DNA of 64,000 nucleotides, taken from positions 1,488,001 through 1,552,000 of the forward strand of contig NZ_CP033969.1 of the NCBI RefSeq assembly GCF_003854935.1, written 5' to 3'. Every line of letters starts with the position of its first letter. Position 1 is the first letter of the stretch. The translations under genes were made by a program, and so were the position numbers. Of this stretch, positions 36,728-45,963 are shown piece after piece. The stretch comes from Cupriavidus pauculus. Lineage in GTDB: Bacteria > Pseudomonadota > Gammaproteobacteria > Burkholderiales > Burkholderiaceae. The notes below the pieces were generated by a model. That model worked only from the letters and a program-made list of their open reading frames with translations, was not told where the DNA came from and ran no database searches.

Positions 36728-37783
36728 TCAGGCGGCCCCGGCCGGGTGCAGGTCGGCCTCGGACGTGAACGAATCGGCAAAGAACGCGTCCTCGTGCAGC
36801 CGGCACTGGGCCGTGAAATCGGTCCGCGCGGCGTTGACCATGACCGGGGCGCCGCAGGCGTAGACCTCGTGGCCGGACAGGTCCGGATGGTCGGCGATCA
36901 CGGCCTGGTGGACAAAGCCCGTGCGGCCGGTCCAGTTGTCTTCCGGCCGGGCGTCGGACACCACGGGCACGTAGCGGAAGTTCGGCAGGTCGCGCGCCCA
37001 CTGCTCGCACAGCGCGTGCATGTACAGGTCCTGCGGGCGGCGGCCGCCCCAGTACAGCGTCATCGGGCGCGTGATGCCGGTGTAGGCGGCGTGCTCGACG
37101 ATGGCCTTGATCGGCGCGAAGCCGGTGCCCGACGCCAGCAGGATGATCGGGCTGTCCGATTCCTCGCGCAGGAAGAAGCTGCCCAGCGGGCCTTCGAAGC
37201 GAAGGATGTCGCGCTCCTTCATCGCCGGCATGCCTTCCTTGGCGCCGAACACGTAGTCGGTGAACGCGCCGCCGGGCATGTGGCGGATGTGCAGTTCGAT
37301 CGGGCCTTCCTCGTGCGGCGGCGTGGCGATCGAGTAGCTGCGGCGCTTGCCGTCGCGCAGCAGGAATTCCACGTACTGGCCGGCCAGGAACTGCATGCGC
37401 TCGGTGGCGGGCAACTGGAGCTTGATCGCGATCACGTCATCGGCCAGCCGTTCCATGGTACTGACGCGGCACGGGATCTTCTTGATGGGGATGTCGCCGG
37501 CGCCATGCACCTCGCGGCATTCGATCGTGATGTCGGACGTGGCGTTGGCGCAGCAGAACAGCGCGCGGCCCTCGGTCTTTTCCTGCGCCGTCAGTGCCGA
37601 GGCAGCGTGGTCGCCCTGCTGGATCGTGCCTTCGACGACACGGCCCTTGCAGGACCCGCAGGCGCCGTTCTTGCAGCCGTAGGGCAGGCCGATGCTATGG
37701 CGCAGCGCGGCGCCCAGGATGGTTTCGTCGGCGGCCACTTCGAACTTGTGGCCACTCGGCATGACGGTAACTTGATAAGCCAT
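36728..37783 (-). CDS. 2Fe-2S/FAD oxidoreductase (CDP-6-deoxy-delta-3,4-glucoseen reductase-like)
   Basis: A 351-residue electron-transfer protein. The N-terminal plant-type ferredoxin domain has the cluster cysteines 37, 42, 45 and 77 (YGCKNGACGSCKG, LFCCAN). An FNR-type module follows: RSYSIATPP binds FAD and LLASGTGFAPIKAIVEHA binds NAD(P)H. Such proteins feed electrons to oxygenases or dehydratases; no oxygenase gene is adjacent, so the partner is unknown. In Burkholderiales it is usually annotated as the glucoseen reductase AscD/RfbI type although no sugar cluster is present here. Its start codon is 10 bp from that of the divergent 37794 gene. Confidence 0.88.
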   Translation of the reverse strand: MAYQVTVMPSGHKFEVAADETILGAALRHSIGLPYGCKNGACGSCKGRVVEGTIQQGDHAASALTAQEKTEGRALFCCANATSDITIECREVHGAGDIPIKKIPCRVSTMERLADDVIAIKLQLPATERMQFLAGQYVEFLLRDGKRRSYSIATPPHEEGPIELHIRHMPGGAFTDYVFGAKEGMPAMKERDILRFEGPLGSFFLREESDSPIILLASGTGFAPIKAIVEHAAYTGITRPMTLYWGGRRPQDLYMHALCEQWARDLPNFRYVPVVSDARPEDNWTGRTGFVHQAVIADHPDLSGHEVYACGAPVMVNAARTDFTAQCRLHEDAFFADSFTSEADLHPAGAA

Positions 37784-37786
37784 AAT
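37781..37786 (+). promoter_or_regulatory. -10 box of the 37794 gene overlapping the divergent start codon
   Basis: CATAAT (5 of 6 to TATAAT) lies exactly 7 nt before the ATG at 37794, and its first three bases are the start codon of the divergent reductase. No clear -35 is visible. Confidence 0.4.
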
Positions 37787-37793
37787 CGGGTCT

Positions 37794-38825
37794 ATGAACC
37801 AAATTCTGTCGCCGCAAGCGGCGTTGTCTTCCCCTCGGGGCGTCCGGCGTCGTCGGCTGGGCCGGCCGCGCCTGCTGATCGTGGGCTGCGGCGACGTGGG
37901 CACCCGCATCCTGCGGGAGCTGGCCACGCGCATGCGTGTGTTCGCCGTCACGTCGCAACCGGCCCGGCGGGCCGAGCTGCGCGAGGCCGGCGCGGTGCCG
38001 CTGGTGGCCGACCTGGATCGTCCCGCCACGCTGGCGCGGCTGTCGCGCCTGGCGGACCGGGTCATCAACCTGGCGCCGCCGCCCGGCCTGGGCGAGGGCG
38101 ATCCGCGCACACGGGCCTTGCTGGCCGCCCTGCGGCGCACCGCGTGGCGCCGGGCGCGCACTGCGCGCTTCGGCCCCGGTCCCGGCGAGGCCGCCATTCT
38201 ACCCGAGCGGGGCTGGCACCGCGCGTTCGAGGCGTCCGCGCGCCACCGGGCCAACGGGGCCTTCGTCTACGCCAGCACGACCGGCGTCTACGGCGACCGC
38301 GGCGGTGCCCGCGTGCAGGAATTCCACACGGTACGCCCGCAGACCGCCCGCGCGCGCCGGCGCGTGGCGGCGGAGTCGGCGGTGCGCGCGTTCGGCCGCG
38401 ATGCCGGCTGGCGCGCCAGCATCGTCCGCATCCCCGGTATCTATGCCGACGACCGCCTGCCCGTGGCGCGGCTGCACAAGCGCACCCCGGCGCTGGCGCC
38501 GCAGGACGACGTCTACACCAGCCACATCCACGCCGACGACCTGGCGCGCGCGATGATCGCCGCGCTCTGGCGCGGCCGGCCCCAGCGCGTGGTCCACGCC
38601 AGCGACGACACCGAACTGCGCATGGCCGACTATTTCGACCTCGTGGCCGACCGCAAGGGGCTGCCCCGCCCGCCCCGCATCAGCCGGCAGCAGGCCCGCG
38701 AGACCATCGATCCCACGCTGCTGAGCTTCATGAGCGAATCCCGCCGGCTGGACAACCGCCGGCTGAAGCGCGAGCTGCGGCTCAGGCTGCGGTATCCGAC
38801 CGTGGCGGCGTTCTTCGATCGCTGA
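37794..38825 (+). CDS. NAD(P)-binding SDR/epimerase-like protein (YeeZ type), very Arg-rich
   Basis: A 343-residue extended-SDR-like protein. After a basic N-terminal extension (residues 1-26, with RRRR) comes the Rossmann motif LLIVGCGDVGTRIL, then VINLAPPPGLGEGDPRT, YASTTGVYGDR and a SHIHADDLARAMIAAL block, as in the YeeZ/Gmd-like NAD-dependent epimerase group. I count about 63 Arg and only 3 Lys (18% Arg), with an Arg-rich insertion near residues 110-140. A catalytic YxxxK is not evident, so it may bind rather than convert a substrate. Function unknown. No ribosome site; probably leaderless. Confidence 0.82.
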   Translation: MNQILSPQAALSSPRGVRRRRLGRPRLLIVGCGDVGTRILRELATRMRVFAVTSQPARRAELREAGAVPLVADLDRPATLARLSRLADRVINLAPPPGLGEGDPRTRALLAALRRTAWRRARTARFGPGPGEAAILPERGWHRAFEASARHRANGAFVYASTTGVYGDRGGARVQEFHTVRPQTARARRRVAAESAVRAFGRDAGWRASIVRIPGIYADDRLPVARLHKRTPALAPQDDVYTSHIHADDLARAMIAALWRGRPQRVVHASDDTELRMADYFDLVADRKGLPRPPRISRQQARETIDPTLLSFMSESRRLDNRRLKRELRLRLRYPTVAAFFDR

Positions 38826-38888
38826 GCGGCGCCCGCTGGCTGGTTTGCTCCCCAGGCACGACACTTGCCACGCTTCCGTCACGCCACC

Positions 38889-38900
38889 CTGTCTATACAG
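38889..38900. promoter_or_regulatory. HutC-like operator, upstream copy
   Basis: CTGTCTATACAG. Its reverse complement is identical over 13 bases, including one flanking G, to the site in front of hutH. Confidence 0.6.
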
Positions 38901-39033
38901 CCACGGTGCGCCGGACGGATGTCCATGCTTCCACCCGGTGCACCGCCACCCCCTGATGCACCCCGAAAGGGCGCCAGCACCCGCATAGCGGACGATGCAC
39001 TTTGCCGGCGCCCGGGGTAAACACCGGGTTGGT

Positions 39034-39047
39034 CTTGTATATACAGG
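39034..39047. promoter_or_regulatory. HutC-like operator, promoter-proximal copy
   Basis: CTTGTATATACAGG fits the TGTATATACA core known for HutC of Pseudomonas. It lies about 100 bp before the transporter gene. Confidence 0.7.
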
Positions 39048-39144
39048 TTTGCTAGAGTGCCCGTCAGGCCGAGCGCGGACACAGCGCCGCCTGGTCCAGG
39101 AGACGGGACCCACATCCAGAAAAGACCCAACGGGAGCCGACAGC

Positions 39145-40104
39145 ATGAAGCTGCACCGCCGCGCCGCATTGATCCTTTCCACCCTGGCATTCGCCACGGT
39201 GGCCGCCGCCCCGGCCCAGGCCCAGAACACGCCGGTTGCCATCGGCATGAGCGGCTGGACCGGCTTTGCGCCGCTGTCGCTGGCCGACAAGGCCGGCATC
39301 TTCAAGAAGCACGGGGTGGACGTGGAGATCAAGATGATCCCGCAGAAGGACCGGCACCTGGCGCTGGCCTCGGGCGCGATCCAGTGCGCGGCGACCACGG
39401 TCGAGACGCACGTGGCGTGGAATGCCAATGGCGTGCCGATCACGCAGATCGTCCAGCTCGACAAGTCGTACGGCGCCGACGGCCTGGCCGTGCGCGGCGA
39501 CGTGAAGTCGTTTGCCGACCTCAAGGGCAAGACCATCGGCGTCGATGCGCCGGGTACCGCGCCGTACTTCGGCCTCGCGTGGATGCTGAAGAAGAACGGC
39601 ATGACGCTGAAGGACGTCAAGCTGACCACGCTGTCGCCGCAGGCCGCCGCGCAGGCGTTCGTGGCCGGCCAGAACGACGCGGCGATGACCTACGAGCCGT
39701 ACCTGTCCACGGTGCGCGCCAACCCGGACAAGGGCCGCATCCTGGCCACCACGCTCGACTATCCGATGGTGACCGATACGCTCGGCTGCGCGCCCAAGTG
39801 GCTCAAGGACAATCCCAAGGCCGCGCAGGCGCTGGTCGACAGCTACTTCGAGGCGCTGGAGCTGATCCGCAAGGAGCCGGAAAAATCCAACGAGATCATG
39901 GGCGCGGCGGTCAAGCAGACCGGCGAGCAGTTTGCCAAGTCGTCGTCGTACCTGCGCTGGCAGGACAAGGCGGCGAACCAGAAATTCTTCTCGGGCGAGC
40001 TGGCCAGCTTCAGCAAGGAAGCGGCCGACGTGCTCAAGGACATCGGCGTGATCCGCCAGGTGCCCGACGTGACGGCGCTCTATGACGCCCGGTTCCTCAA
40101 GTAA
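39145..40104 (+). CDS. ABC transporter substrate-binding protein of the hut operon (SsuA/TauA/NMT1-like)
   Basis: A 319-residue exported receptor with signal peptide MKLHRRAALILSTLAFATVAAAPAQAQ cleaved near residue 26 (AQA). The mature protein has GMSGWTGFAPLSLADKAGIFKKHG and DLKGKTIGVDAPGTAPYFGLAW, features of the nitrate/sulfonate/taurine receptor class. Its place as first gene of the hut operon behind HutC-like operators argues for histidine, urocanate or a related compound as the substrate. GGGAG (39132-39136) supports the ATG. Permease and ATPase follow directly. Confidence 0.9.
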   Translation: MKLHRRAALILSTLAFATVAAAPAQAQNTPVAIGMSGWTGFAPLSLADKAGIFKKHGVDVEIKMIPQKDRHLALASGAIQCAATTVETHVAWNANGVPITQIVQLDKSYGADGLAVRGDVKSFADLKGKTIGVDAPGTAPYFGLAWMLKKNGMTLKDVKLTTLSPQAAAQAFVAGQNDAAMTYEPYLSTVRANPDKGRILATTLDYPMVTDTLGCAPKWLKDNPKAAQALVDSYFEALELIRKEPEKSNEIMGAAVKQTGEQFAKSSSYLRWQDKAANQKFFSGELASFSKEAADVLKDIGVIRQVPDVTALYDARFLK

Positions 40105-40117
40105 GCGGGAGGCCACG

Positions 40118-40978
40118 ATGTCGCAAGCCTCCACCACGCAGGCGCCCGCGCCCATCGTCGCCGCAGCGGCCGACCGCGCGGCGCGCGCCCGCCATCCGTG
40201 GCTGTCGCCGCTGGTGCCCGTGTCGTCGCGGGCCCGCTGGATGCTCGGCCTGTCGTTCTTCGTGCTGTTCTTTGGCGTCTGGGCGGCCGCCACGCTGGGC
40301 GGATTCGTGTCGCGCACGTTCCTGGCCGATCCGCTGACGATGGCCAACGAAGGCTGGCTGCTGTTCACGCAGTACGGCTTCATCGGCGACATCGGCATGA
40401 CGGTCTGGCGCGTGGTGGGCGGCTTCGTGCTGGCGGCCGTGCTGGCCGTGCCGCTGGGCATCCTGATGGGGTCGTACAAGGCAGCCGAGGCGTTTTTCGA
40501 GCCGTTCGTGTCGTTCTGCCGCTACCTGCCGGCATCGGCGTTCATCCCGCTGCTGATCCTCTGGGCCGGCATCGGCGAGACGCAGAAGCTGCTGGTCATC
40601 TTCATCGGGTCGTTCTTCCAGATCGTGCTGATGGTGGCGGTGACCGTGGGCGGCGCGCGCAAGGACCTGGTGGAGGCGGCCTACACGCTGGGCGCCACGC
40701 CGCGCGGCATCGTCCGGCGCGTGCTGATTCCGGGCGCGGCGCCCGAGATTGCCGAGACGCTGCGGCTGGTGCTGGGCTGGGCCTGGACGTACGTGATCGT
40801 GGCGGAGCTGATCGGCTCGTCGTCGGGCATCGGCCACATGATCACCGACAGCCAGGCGCTGCTGAACACTGGCCAGATCATCTTCGGCATCATCGTGATC
40901 GGCTGCATCGGGCTGGTGTCCGACCTTGTCTTCAAGCTGGCCAACCAGCGCCTGTTCCCGTGGAGTTCGATCAAATGA
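40118..40978 (+). CDS. ABC transporter permease of the hut operon
   Basis: A 286-residue BPD-type permease (SsuC/TauC-like) with about six hydrophobic segments after a basic Ala-rich N-terminus (1-45). The EAA loop EAAYTLGATPRGIVRRVLIPGAAPEI (seen as two adjoining blocks near 190-215) contacts the ATPase. GGGAGG precedes the ATG at 40118. The stop overlaps the ATPase start by four bases. Confidence 0.93.
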   Translation: MSQASTTQAPAPIVAAAADRAARARHPWLSPLVPVSSRARWMLGLSFFVLFFGVWAAATLGGFVSRTFLADPLTMANEGWLLFTQYGFIGDIGMTVWRVVGGFVLAAVLAVPLGILMGSYKAAEAFFEPFVSFCRYLPASAFIPLLILWAGIGETQKLLVIFIGSFFQIVLMVAVTVGGARKDLVEAAYTLGATPRGIVRRVLIPGAAPEIAETLRLVLGWAWTYVIVAELIGSSSGIGHMITDSQALLNTGQIIFGIIVIGCIGLVSDLVFKLANQRLFPWSSIK

Positions 40979-41754
40979 GCGCGCTGTCGATCCAGCAGGT
41001 TTCTCGTACTTTCGCCAATCCGAACGGGGGCAGCACGCAGGCGCTGCTGCCGGTGGACTTCGAGGTGCGCGACAACGATTTCGTGACGATCCTGGGTCCG
41101 TCGGGCTGCGGCAAGTCCACGCTGCTGCGCATCGTGGCCGGGCTCGATGCGCCCAGCGGCGGCCGGGTGCTGCTGGACGGCCAGCCCGTGGCCGGCCCCG
41201 GCGCCGACCGCGGCATGGTGTTCCAGTCGTACACGCTGTTTCCGTGGCTGACCATCGAGCAGAACGTCCGCTTTGGCCTGCGCGAGCGCGGCATGAGCCT
41301 GGCCGAGCAGAAGGAGCGTAGCGATTTCTTTATTTCGCGCGTCGGGCTGCGCGGTTTCGAGCAGCACTATCCGAAGCAGTTGTCGGGCGGCATGCAGCAG
41401 CGCACGGCAATTGCGCGCGCGCTGGCCAACGACCCGAAGATCCTGCTGCTCGACGAGCCGTTCGGCGCGCTGGACAACCAGACGCGCGTGCTGATGCAGG
41501 AGCTGCTGCTGGGCATCTGGGAATCGCACCGCAAGACGGTACTATTCGTCACGCACGATATCGACGAGGCCATCTTCATGGCCAACCGCGTGGCGGTCTT
41601 TTCCGCGCGGCCCGGTCGGATCAAGAGCGAGATCGCGGTGGATTTTCCCCATCCGCGCCATTACACGATCAAGACGTCGCCCGAGTTCTCCGTGCTCAAG
41701 GCACGGCTCACCGAGGAGATTCGCGCCGAGGCCATGGCTTCGGCCGAACACTGA
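40975..41754 (+). CDS. ABC transporter ATPase of the hut operon
   Basis: A 259-residue SsuB/TauB-like ATPase with Walker A GPSGCGKSTLL (about 40-50), the signature QLSGGMQQRTAIARAL, Walker B ILLLDEPFGALDNQTR and the switch His in VTHDIDEAI. With the two preceding genes it forms a complete importer. hutC starts 23 bp downstream. Confidence 0.95.
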   Translation: MSALSIQQVSRTFANPNGGSTQALLPVDFEVRDNDFVTILGPSGCGKSTLLRIVAGLDAPSGGRVLLDGQPVAGPGADRGMVFQSYTLFPWLTIEQNVRFGLRERGMSLAEQKERSDFFISRVGLRGFEQHYPKQLSGGMQQRTAIARALANDPKILLLDEPFGALDNQTRVLMQELLLGIWESHRKTVLFVTHDIDEAIFMANRVAVFSARPGRIKSEIAVDFPHPRHYTIKTSPEFSVLKARLTEEIRAEAMASAEH

Positions 41755-41777
41755 CCGGGCAGCCCGCAGACCCATCC

Positions 41778-42557
41778 ATGAATTCGTCCGCCCATCCGGC
41801 AGCCCACCCCGCGGCGCCCGCCCCCGCCTCCAACGCCCCGGCCGCGCTGTACCAGCAGGTCAAGGAATACATCGCGCGCCAGATCCAGAGCGGCGCGTGG
41901 CAGCCGGGCGACCGCGTGCCGTCAGAGCAGGAGCTGGTGAACCGGTTCTCGGTGTCGCGCATGACGGTCAACCGCGCGCTGCGCGAGCTGTCGGAGCAGG
42001 GCAGGGTGGTGCGCGTGGCCGGCGTGGGCACGTTCGTGGCCGAGCACAAGCCGCAGTCCACGCTGCTGTCGGTGGTCAACCTGCAGGACGAGATCCGCAT
42101 GCGCGGGCACGACTACGCGTGCGACGTGATCCTGGTGGAGCGCGTGTCCGCGTCGATCGAGGTGGCCGCCGCGCTGGAGCTGCGCACCGGCGAATCGGTC
42201 TACCACTCGATCTGCATCCACCGCGAGGACGGCGTGCCGGTGCAGCTGGAAGACCGCTACGTGAACCCGCGCGTGGCGCCCGATTTCATCACGCAGGACT
42301 TTGCCGATACCCAGCCCGGCGAATACCTGCTGCGCAACGTGCCGTACGACCAGGTCGAGCATGTGGTCGACGCCATCGCCGCCACGCCCGAGCAGGCCGC
42401 GCAGCTGGAAATGCCGCCCACCCAGCCGTGCCTGCTGCTGACGCGCCGCACGTGGACCAGTGGCGTACCGGTCACGTTCGTGCGATGCCTGCATCCGGGC
42501 AACCGCTACCGGCTGGGCAGCCGCTTTCGCGCCGACGGCAATCCCGCCTTCGGCTAG
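41778..42557 (+). CDS. hutC: Histidine utilisation repressor HutC
   Basis: GntR/HutC-family repressor of 259 aa. An N-terminal winged helix (about residues 22-92: YQQVKEYIARQIQSGAWQPG, SEQELVNRFSVSRMTVNRAL) is followed by a UTRA effector domain (about 105-250) that binds urocanate in this family. It sits inside the operon it should control, so repression is autoregulatory, with operators before the transporter and before hutH. An Ala/Pro-rich N-terminal stretch of about 20 residues precedes the helix region. Confidence 0.95.
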   Translation: MNSSAHPAAHPAAPAPASNAPAALYQQVKEYIARQIQSGAWQPGDRVPSEQELVNRFSVSRMTVNRALRELSEQGRVVRVAGVGTFVAEHKPQSTLLSVVNLQDEIRMRGHDYACDVILVERVSASIEVAAALELRTGESVYHSICIHREDGVPVQLEDRYVNPRVAPDFITQDFADTQPGEYLLRNVPYDQVEHVVDAIAATPEQAAQLEMPPTQPCLLLTRRTWTSGVPVTFVRCLHPGNRYRLGSRFRADGNPAFG

Positions 42558-42613
42558 GACAAGAAGCCCGAGGGCCGGCCAGAAACCGGTCCACGGGTTT
42601 ATTTTTCGACTAA

Positions 42614-42627
42614 CCTGTATAGACAGG
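42614..42627. promoter_or_regulatory. HutC-like operator in front of hutH
   Basis: CCTGTATAGACAGG, a near-perfect palindrome 36 nt before the hutH ATG. It overlaps a possible -10 (TGTATA or TATAGA), which suggests an internal promoter for hutHUDIFG repressed by HutC. Confidence 0.7.
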
Positions 42628-42662
42628 CTCATACAACAAGCCACTACCCGAGGCGCCGCAAC

Positions 42663-44225
42663 ATGACCGCAGATTCCCGCCCCCTCCTGACCCTGAACCC
42701 CGGCCACGTGACGCTGGACGACCTGCGCCGCATCCATCGTGGCGAAGTGCGCTTGGCGATGGCCGACGCCGCCTGGGCCGGCGTGCGCGCCGCGCAGGCC
42801 ACCGTGCAGGACATCATCGACGCCGACGCCGTGGTCTACGGCATCAACACCGGCTTCGGCAAGCTGGCCCAGTCGCGCATCGCGCACGACAAGCTGGCCG
42901 AACTGCAGCGCAACCTGGTGCTGTCGCACAGCGTGGGCACCGGCCCCGACCTGGCGCCGGACACCGTGCGGCTGATCCTGGCGATCAAGGCCGTGAGCCT
43001 GGCGCGCGGCCATTCGGGCGTGCGCCGCGAACTGATCGAGGCGCTGCTGGCGCTGGCCAACCACGGCGTCACGCCGTGCATCCCGGCCAAGGGGTCGGTC
43101 GGCGCGTCGGGCGATCTGGCGCCGCTGGCGCATATGTCGTGCACGCTGATCGGCGTGGGCGACGTGCTGGTCGATGGCCGCCGCGTGCCGGCCGCGCAGG
43201 GGCTGGAACACGCGGGGCTGCGGCCGTTCACGCTGGGTCCCAAGGAAGGGCTGGCGCTGCTCAACGGCACCCAGGTGTCCACCGCGCTGGCGCTGGCTGG
43301 CCTGTTCGCGGCCGAGGACACCTTCGCCGCCGGGCTCGTGGCCGGCGCGCTGTCGCTGGAAGCCATCAAGGGCTCGGTCAAGCCGTTCGACGCCCGCATC
43401 CACGCGGCGCGCGGCCAGGCCGGCCAGATCGCCGTGGCCGGCGCCGTGCGCGCGATGCTGGACGGCAGCGACATCGTCGACTCCCACAAGACCTGCGGCC
43501 GCGTGCAGGACCCGTATTCGATCCGCTGCCAGCCGCAGGTGATGGGTGCCTGCCTGGACAACCTCGCGCACGCCGCCCGCATCCTGCGCATCGAGGCCAA
43601 CGCCGCGTCGGACAACCCGCTGGTCTTCTCCGAGCAGGGCGACGTGGTGTCGGGCGGCAATTTCCACGCCGAGCCGGTGGCCTTCGCGGCCGACATCCTG
43701 GCGCTGGCCATCGCCGAGATCGGCGCGATCTCCGAGCGCCGGCTGGCGCTGCTGCTCGATACGGGCCTGTCCGGCCTGCCGCCGTTCCTGGTGCGCGACG
43801 GCGGCCTGAACTCGGGCTTCATGATCGCGCAGGTCACGGCGGCGGCGCTGGCGTCGGAAAACAAGTCGCTGGCGCACCCTTCCAGCGTCGACAGCCTGCC
43901 CACGTCGGCCAACCAGGAAGACCACGTGTCGATGGCCACCTACGGCGCCCGCCGCCTGGGCGACATGGCCGCCAACACGGCCGTGATCGTCGGCATCGAG
44001 GCCATGGCGGCCGCGCAGGGCATCGAATTCCACCGCCCGCTCAAGTCGTCGCCGCTGGTGGAGCAGGAACTGGCCCGCATCCGCAGCCGCGTGGCGTTTG
44101 TCGAGCAGGACCGCTACCTGGCGCCCGACATCGAGGCGATGAAGCAGTGGGTGGTACAGGGCGACGCCGGCGCCGGCTGGCCCGCCGCCGTCCGCGACAT
44201 CCTGCCCACCAACGCCGCAGCCTGA
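42663..44225 (+). CDS. hutH: Histidine ammonia-lyase
   Basis: Deaminates histidine to urocanate, step 1 of the pathway. The 520-residue enzyme has the MIO-forming tripeptide Ala148-Ser149-Gly150 within [27 protein letters not shown] near the N-terminus, and [14 protein letters not shown], all typical of the aromatic amino acid lyases; the partner HutU next door supports the histidine enzyme. An operator and a probable internal promoter precede it. Confidence 0.97.
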   Translation: MTADSRPLLTLNPGHVTLDDLRRIHRGEVRLAMADAAWAGVRAAQATVQDIIDADAVVYGINTGFGKLAQSRIAHDKLAELQRNLVLSHSVGTGPDLAPDTVRLILAIKAVSLARGHSGVRRELIEALLALANHGVTPCIPAKGSVGASGDLAPLAHMSCTLIGVGDVLVDGRRVPAAQGLEHAGLRPFTLGPKEGLALLNGTQVSTALALAGLFAAEDTFAAGLVAGALSLEAIKGSVKPFDARIHAARGQAGQIAVAGAVRAMLDGSDIVDSHKTCGRVQDPYSIRCQPQVMGACLDNLAHAARILRIEANAASDNPLVFSEQGDVVSGGNFHAEPVAFAADILALAIAEIGAISERRLALLLDTGLSGLPPFLVRDGGLNSGFMIAQVTAAALASENKSLAHPSSVDSLPTSANQEDHVSMATYGARRLGDMAANTAVIVGIEAMAAAQGIEFHRPLKSSPLVEQELARIRSRVAFVEQDRYLAPDIEAMKQWVVQGDAGAGWPAAVRDILPTNAAA

Positions 44226-44259
44226 CATCCGAACCCCTTCGCAGAGACACGAGACCGCC

Positions 44260-45963
44260 ATGAACGCCAACGAACGCCAATTCACCGACACCGCGCGCGG
44301 CCAGCGCGAGATCCGCGCCCCGCGCGGCAGCCAGCTCCACTGCAAGAACTGGCTGATCGAGGCCGCGTACCGCATGATCCAGAACAACCTCGACCCCGAC
44401 GTGGCCGAGCGCCCGCAGGACCTGGTGGTCTACGGCGGCATCGGCAAGGCTGCGCGCAACTGGGAATGCTTCGACGCCATCCTGGACAGCCTGCGCCGGC
44501 TGGGCGAGGACGAATCGCTGCTGGTGCAGTCGGGCAAGCCGGTGGGCGTGTTCCGCACCCATGCCGACGCCCCGCGCGTGCTGATCGCCAACTCCAACCT
44601 CGTGCCGCACTGGGCCACCTGGGACAAGTTCAACGAACTGGACCGCGCCGGGCTGATGATGTTCGGCCAGATGACGGCCGGCTCGTGGATCTACATCGGC
44701 ACGCAGGGCATCGTGCAGGGCACGTTCGAGACGTTCGTCGAGGCCGGCAACCAGCACTACGGCGGCGACCTGACCGGCAAGTGGATCCTGACCGCCGGGC
44801 TGGGCGGCATGGGCGGCGCGCAGCCGCTGGCCGGCGTGCTGGCCGGCGCGTGCGTGCTGGCGATCGAGTGCCAGGAGTCGCGCATCGACTTCCGCATCCG
44901 CACGCGCTACCTGGACAAGAAGGCCACCACGCTCGACGAGGCGCTGGCGATGATCGAATCGGCCACCCGGCAGGGCCAGGCCATCTCGGTGGGCCTGCTC
45001 GGCAACGCGGCCGAGATCGTCCCGGAACTGGCGCGCCGGGCGCAGGCTGGCGGCATGCGGCCGGACATCGTGACCGACCAGACGTCGGCGCACGACGTCA
45101 TCAACGGCTACCTGCCCGAAGGCTGGACCGTCGCGCAGTGGGAAGACCTGCGCGTGCGCGACCCGAAGGCCGTCGAGGCCGCCGCGCGCCAGTCCATCGT
45201 CAAGCACGTGCAGGCGATGCTGGCCTTCCAGCAGATGGGCGTGCCGACCGTCGACTACGGCAACAACATCCGCCAGGTGGCGTTCGAGGAAGGCGTGCAG
45301 AACGCGTTCGACTTCCCCGGCTTCGTGCCGGCCTATATCCGCCCGCTGTTCTGCCGTGGCAAGGGGCCGTTCCGCTGGGTGGCGCTGTCGGGCGACCCCG
45401 AGGACATCTACAAGACCGACGCCAGGATGAAGGAGCTGTTCCCGGACGACAAGCCGCTGCACCGCTGGCTGGACATGGCGCGCGACCGCATCGCGTTCCA
45501 GGGCCTGCCGTCGCGCATCTGCTGGGTGGGGCTGGACGAGCGCCACCGCGCCGGGCTGGCGTTCAACGAGATGGTGCGCAACGGCGAACTGAAGGCGCCG
45601 GTCGTGATCGGGCGCGACCACCTGGACTGCGGCTCGGTGGCGTCGCCGAACCGGGAGACCGAGGCGATGCGCGATGGGTCCGACGCGGTGTCCGACTGGC
45701 CGCTGCTCAACGCGCTGCTGAACACGGCCGGCGGCGCCACGTGGGTCAGCCTGCATCACGGCGGCGGCGTGGGCATGGGGTTCTCGCAGCACGCCGGCGT
45801 GGTCATCGTCTGCGACGGCACCGAGGCTGCCGACCGCCGCATCGCGCGCGTGCTCTGGAACGACCCGGCCACGGGCGTGATGCGCCATGCCGACGCGGGC
45901 TACGACATCGCCATCGCCTGCGCGCAGGAAAAAGGCCTGAACCTGCCGATGGTGAACCGCTGA
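44260..45963 (+). CDS. hutU: Urocanate hydratase (urocanase)
   Basis: NAD-dependent hydration of urocanate to imidazolonepropionate. The 567-residue protein shows [24 protein letters not shown]-like [27 protein letters not shown] (in adjoining blocks), [14 protein letters not shown] with the NAD-binding glycines, and the active-site Cys region [15 protein letters not shown]. Length matches the family (about 555-570). The stop overlaps hutD by one base (TGATG). Confidence 0.97.
   Translation: MNANERQFTDTARGQREIRAPRGSQLHCKNWLIEAAYRMIQNNLDPDVAERPQDLVVYGGIGKAARNWECFDAILDSLRRLGEDESLLVQSGKPVGVFRTHADAPRVLIANSNLVPHWATWDKFNELDRAGLMMFGQMTAGSWIYIGTQGIVQGTFETFVEAGNQHYGGDLTGKWILTAGLGGMGGAQPLAGVLAGACVLAIECQESRIDFRIRTRYLDKKATTLDEALAMIESATRQGQAISVGLLGNAAEIVPELARRAQAGGMRPDIVTDQTSAHDVINGYLPEGWTVAQWEDLRVRDPKAVEAAARQSIVKHVQAMLAFQQMGVPTVDYGNNIRQVAFEEGVQNAFDFPGFVPAYIRPLFCRGKGPFRWVALSGDPEDIYKTDARMKELFPDDKPLHRWLDMARDRIAFQGLPSRICWVGLDERHRAGLAFNEMVRNGELKAPVVIGRDHLDCGSVASPNRETEAMRDGSDAVSDWPLLNALLNTAGGATWVSLHHGGGVGMGFSQHAGVVIVCDGTEAADRRIARVLWNDPATGVMRHADAGYDIAIACAQEKGLNLPMVNR

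Larger units (their letters stand above)
38826..39144. other. 319-bp control region of the hut operon
   Basis: It carries two HutC-like operators (38889-38900 and 39034-39047) that are 145 bp apart, and the ribosome site GGGAG of the first hut gene. No gene is seen here. The -10 of the operon may be the TATATA core of the second operator itself. Confidence 0.6.

Noticed and set aside
41922-44387. Minus-strand open frame of 821 codons under hutC-hutH
   Set aside because: Antisense shadow of two certain genes, composed mainly of His, Arg, Gln and Val, with no domain.
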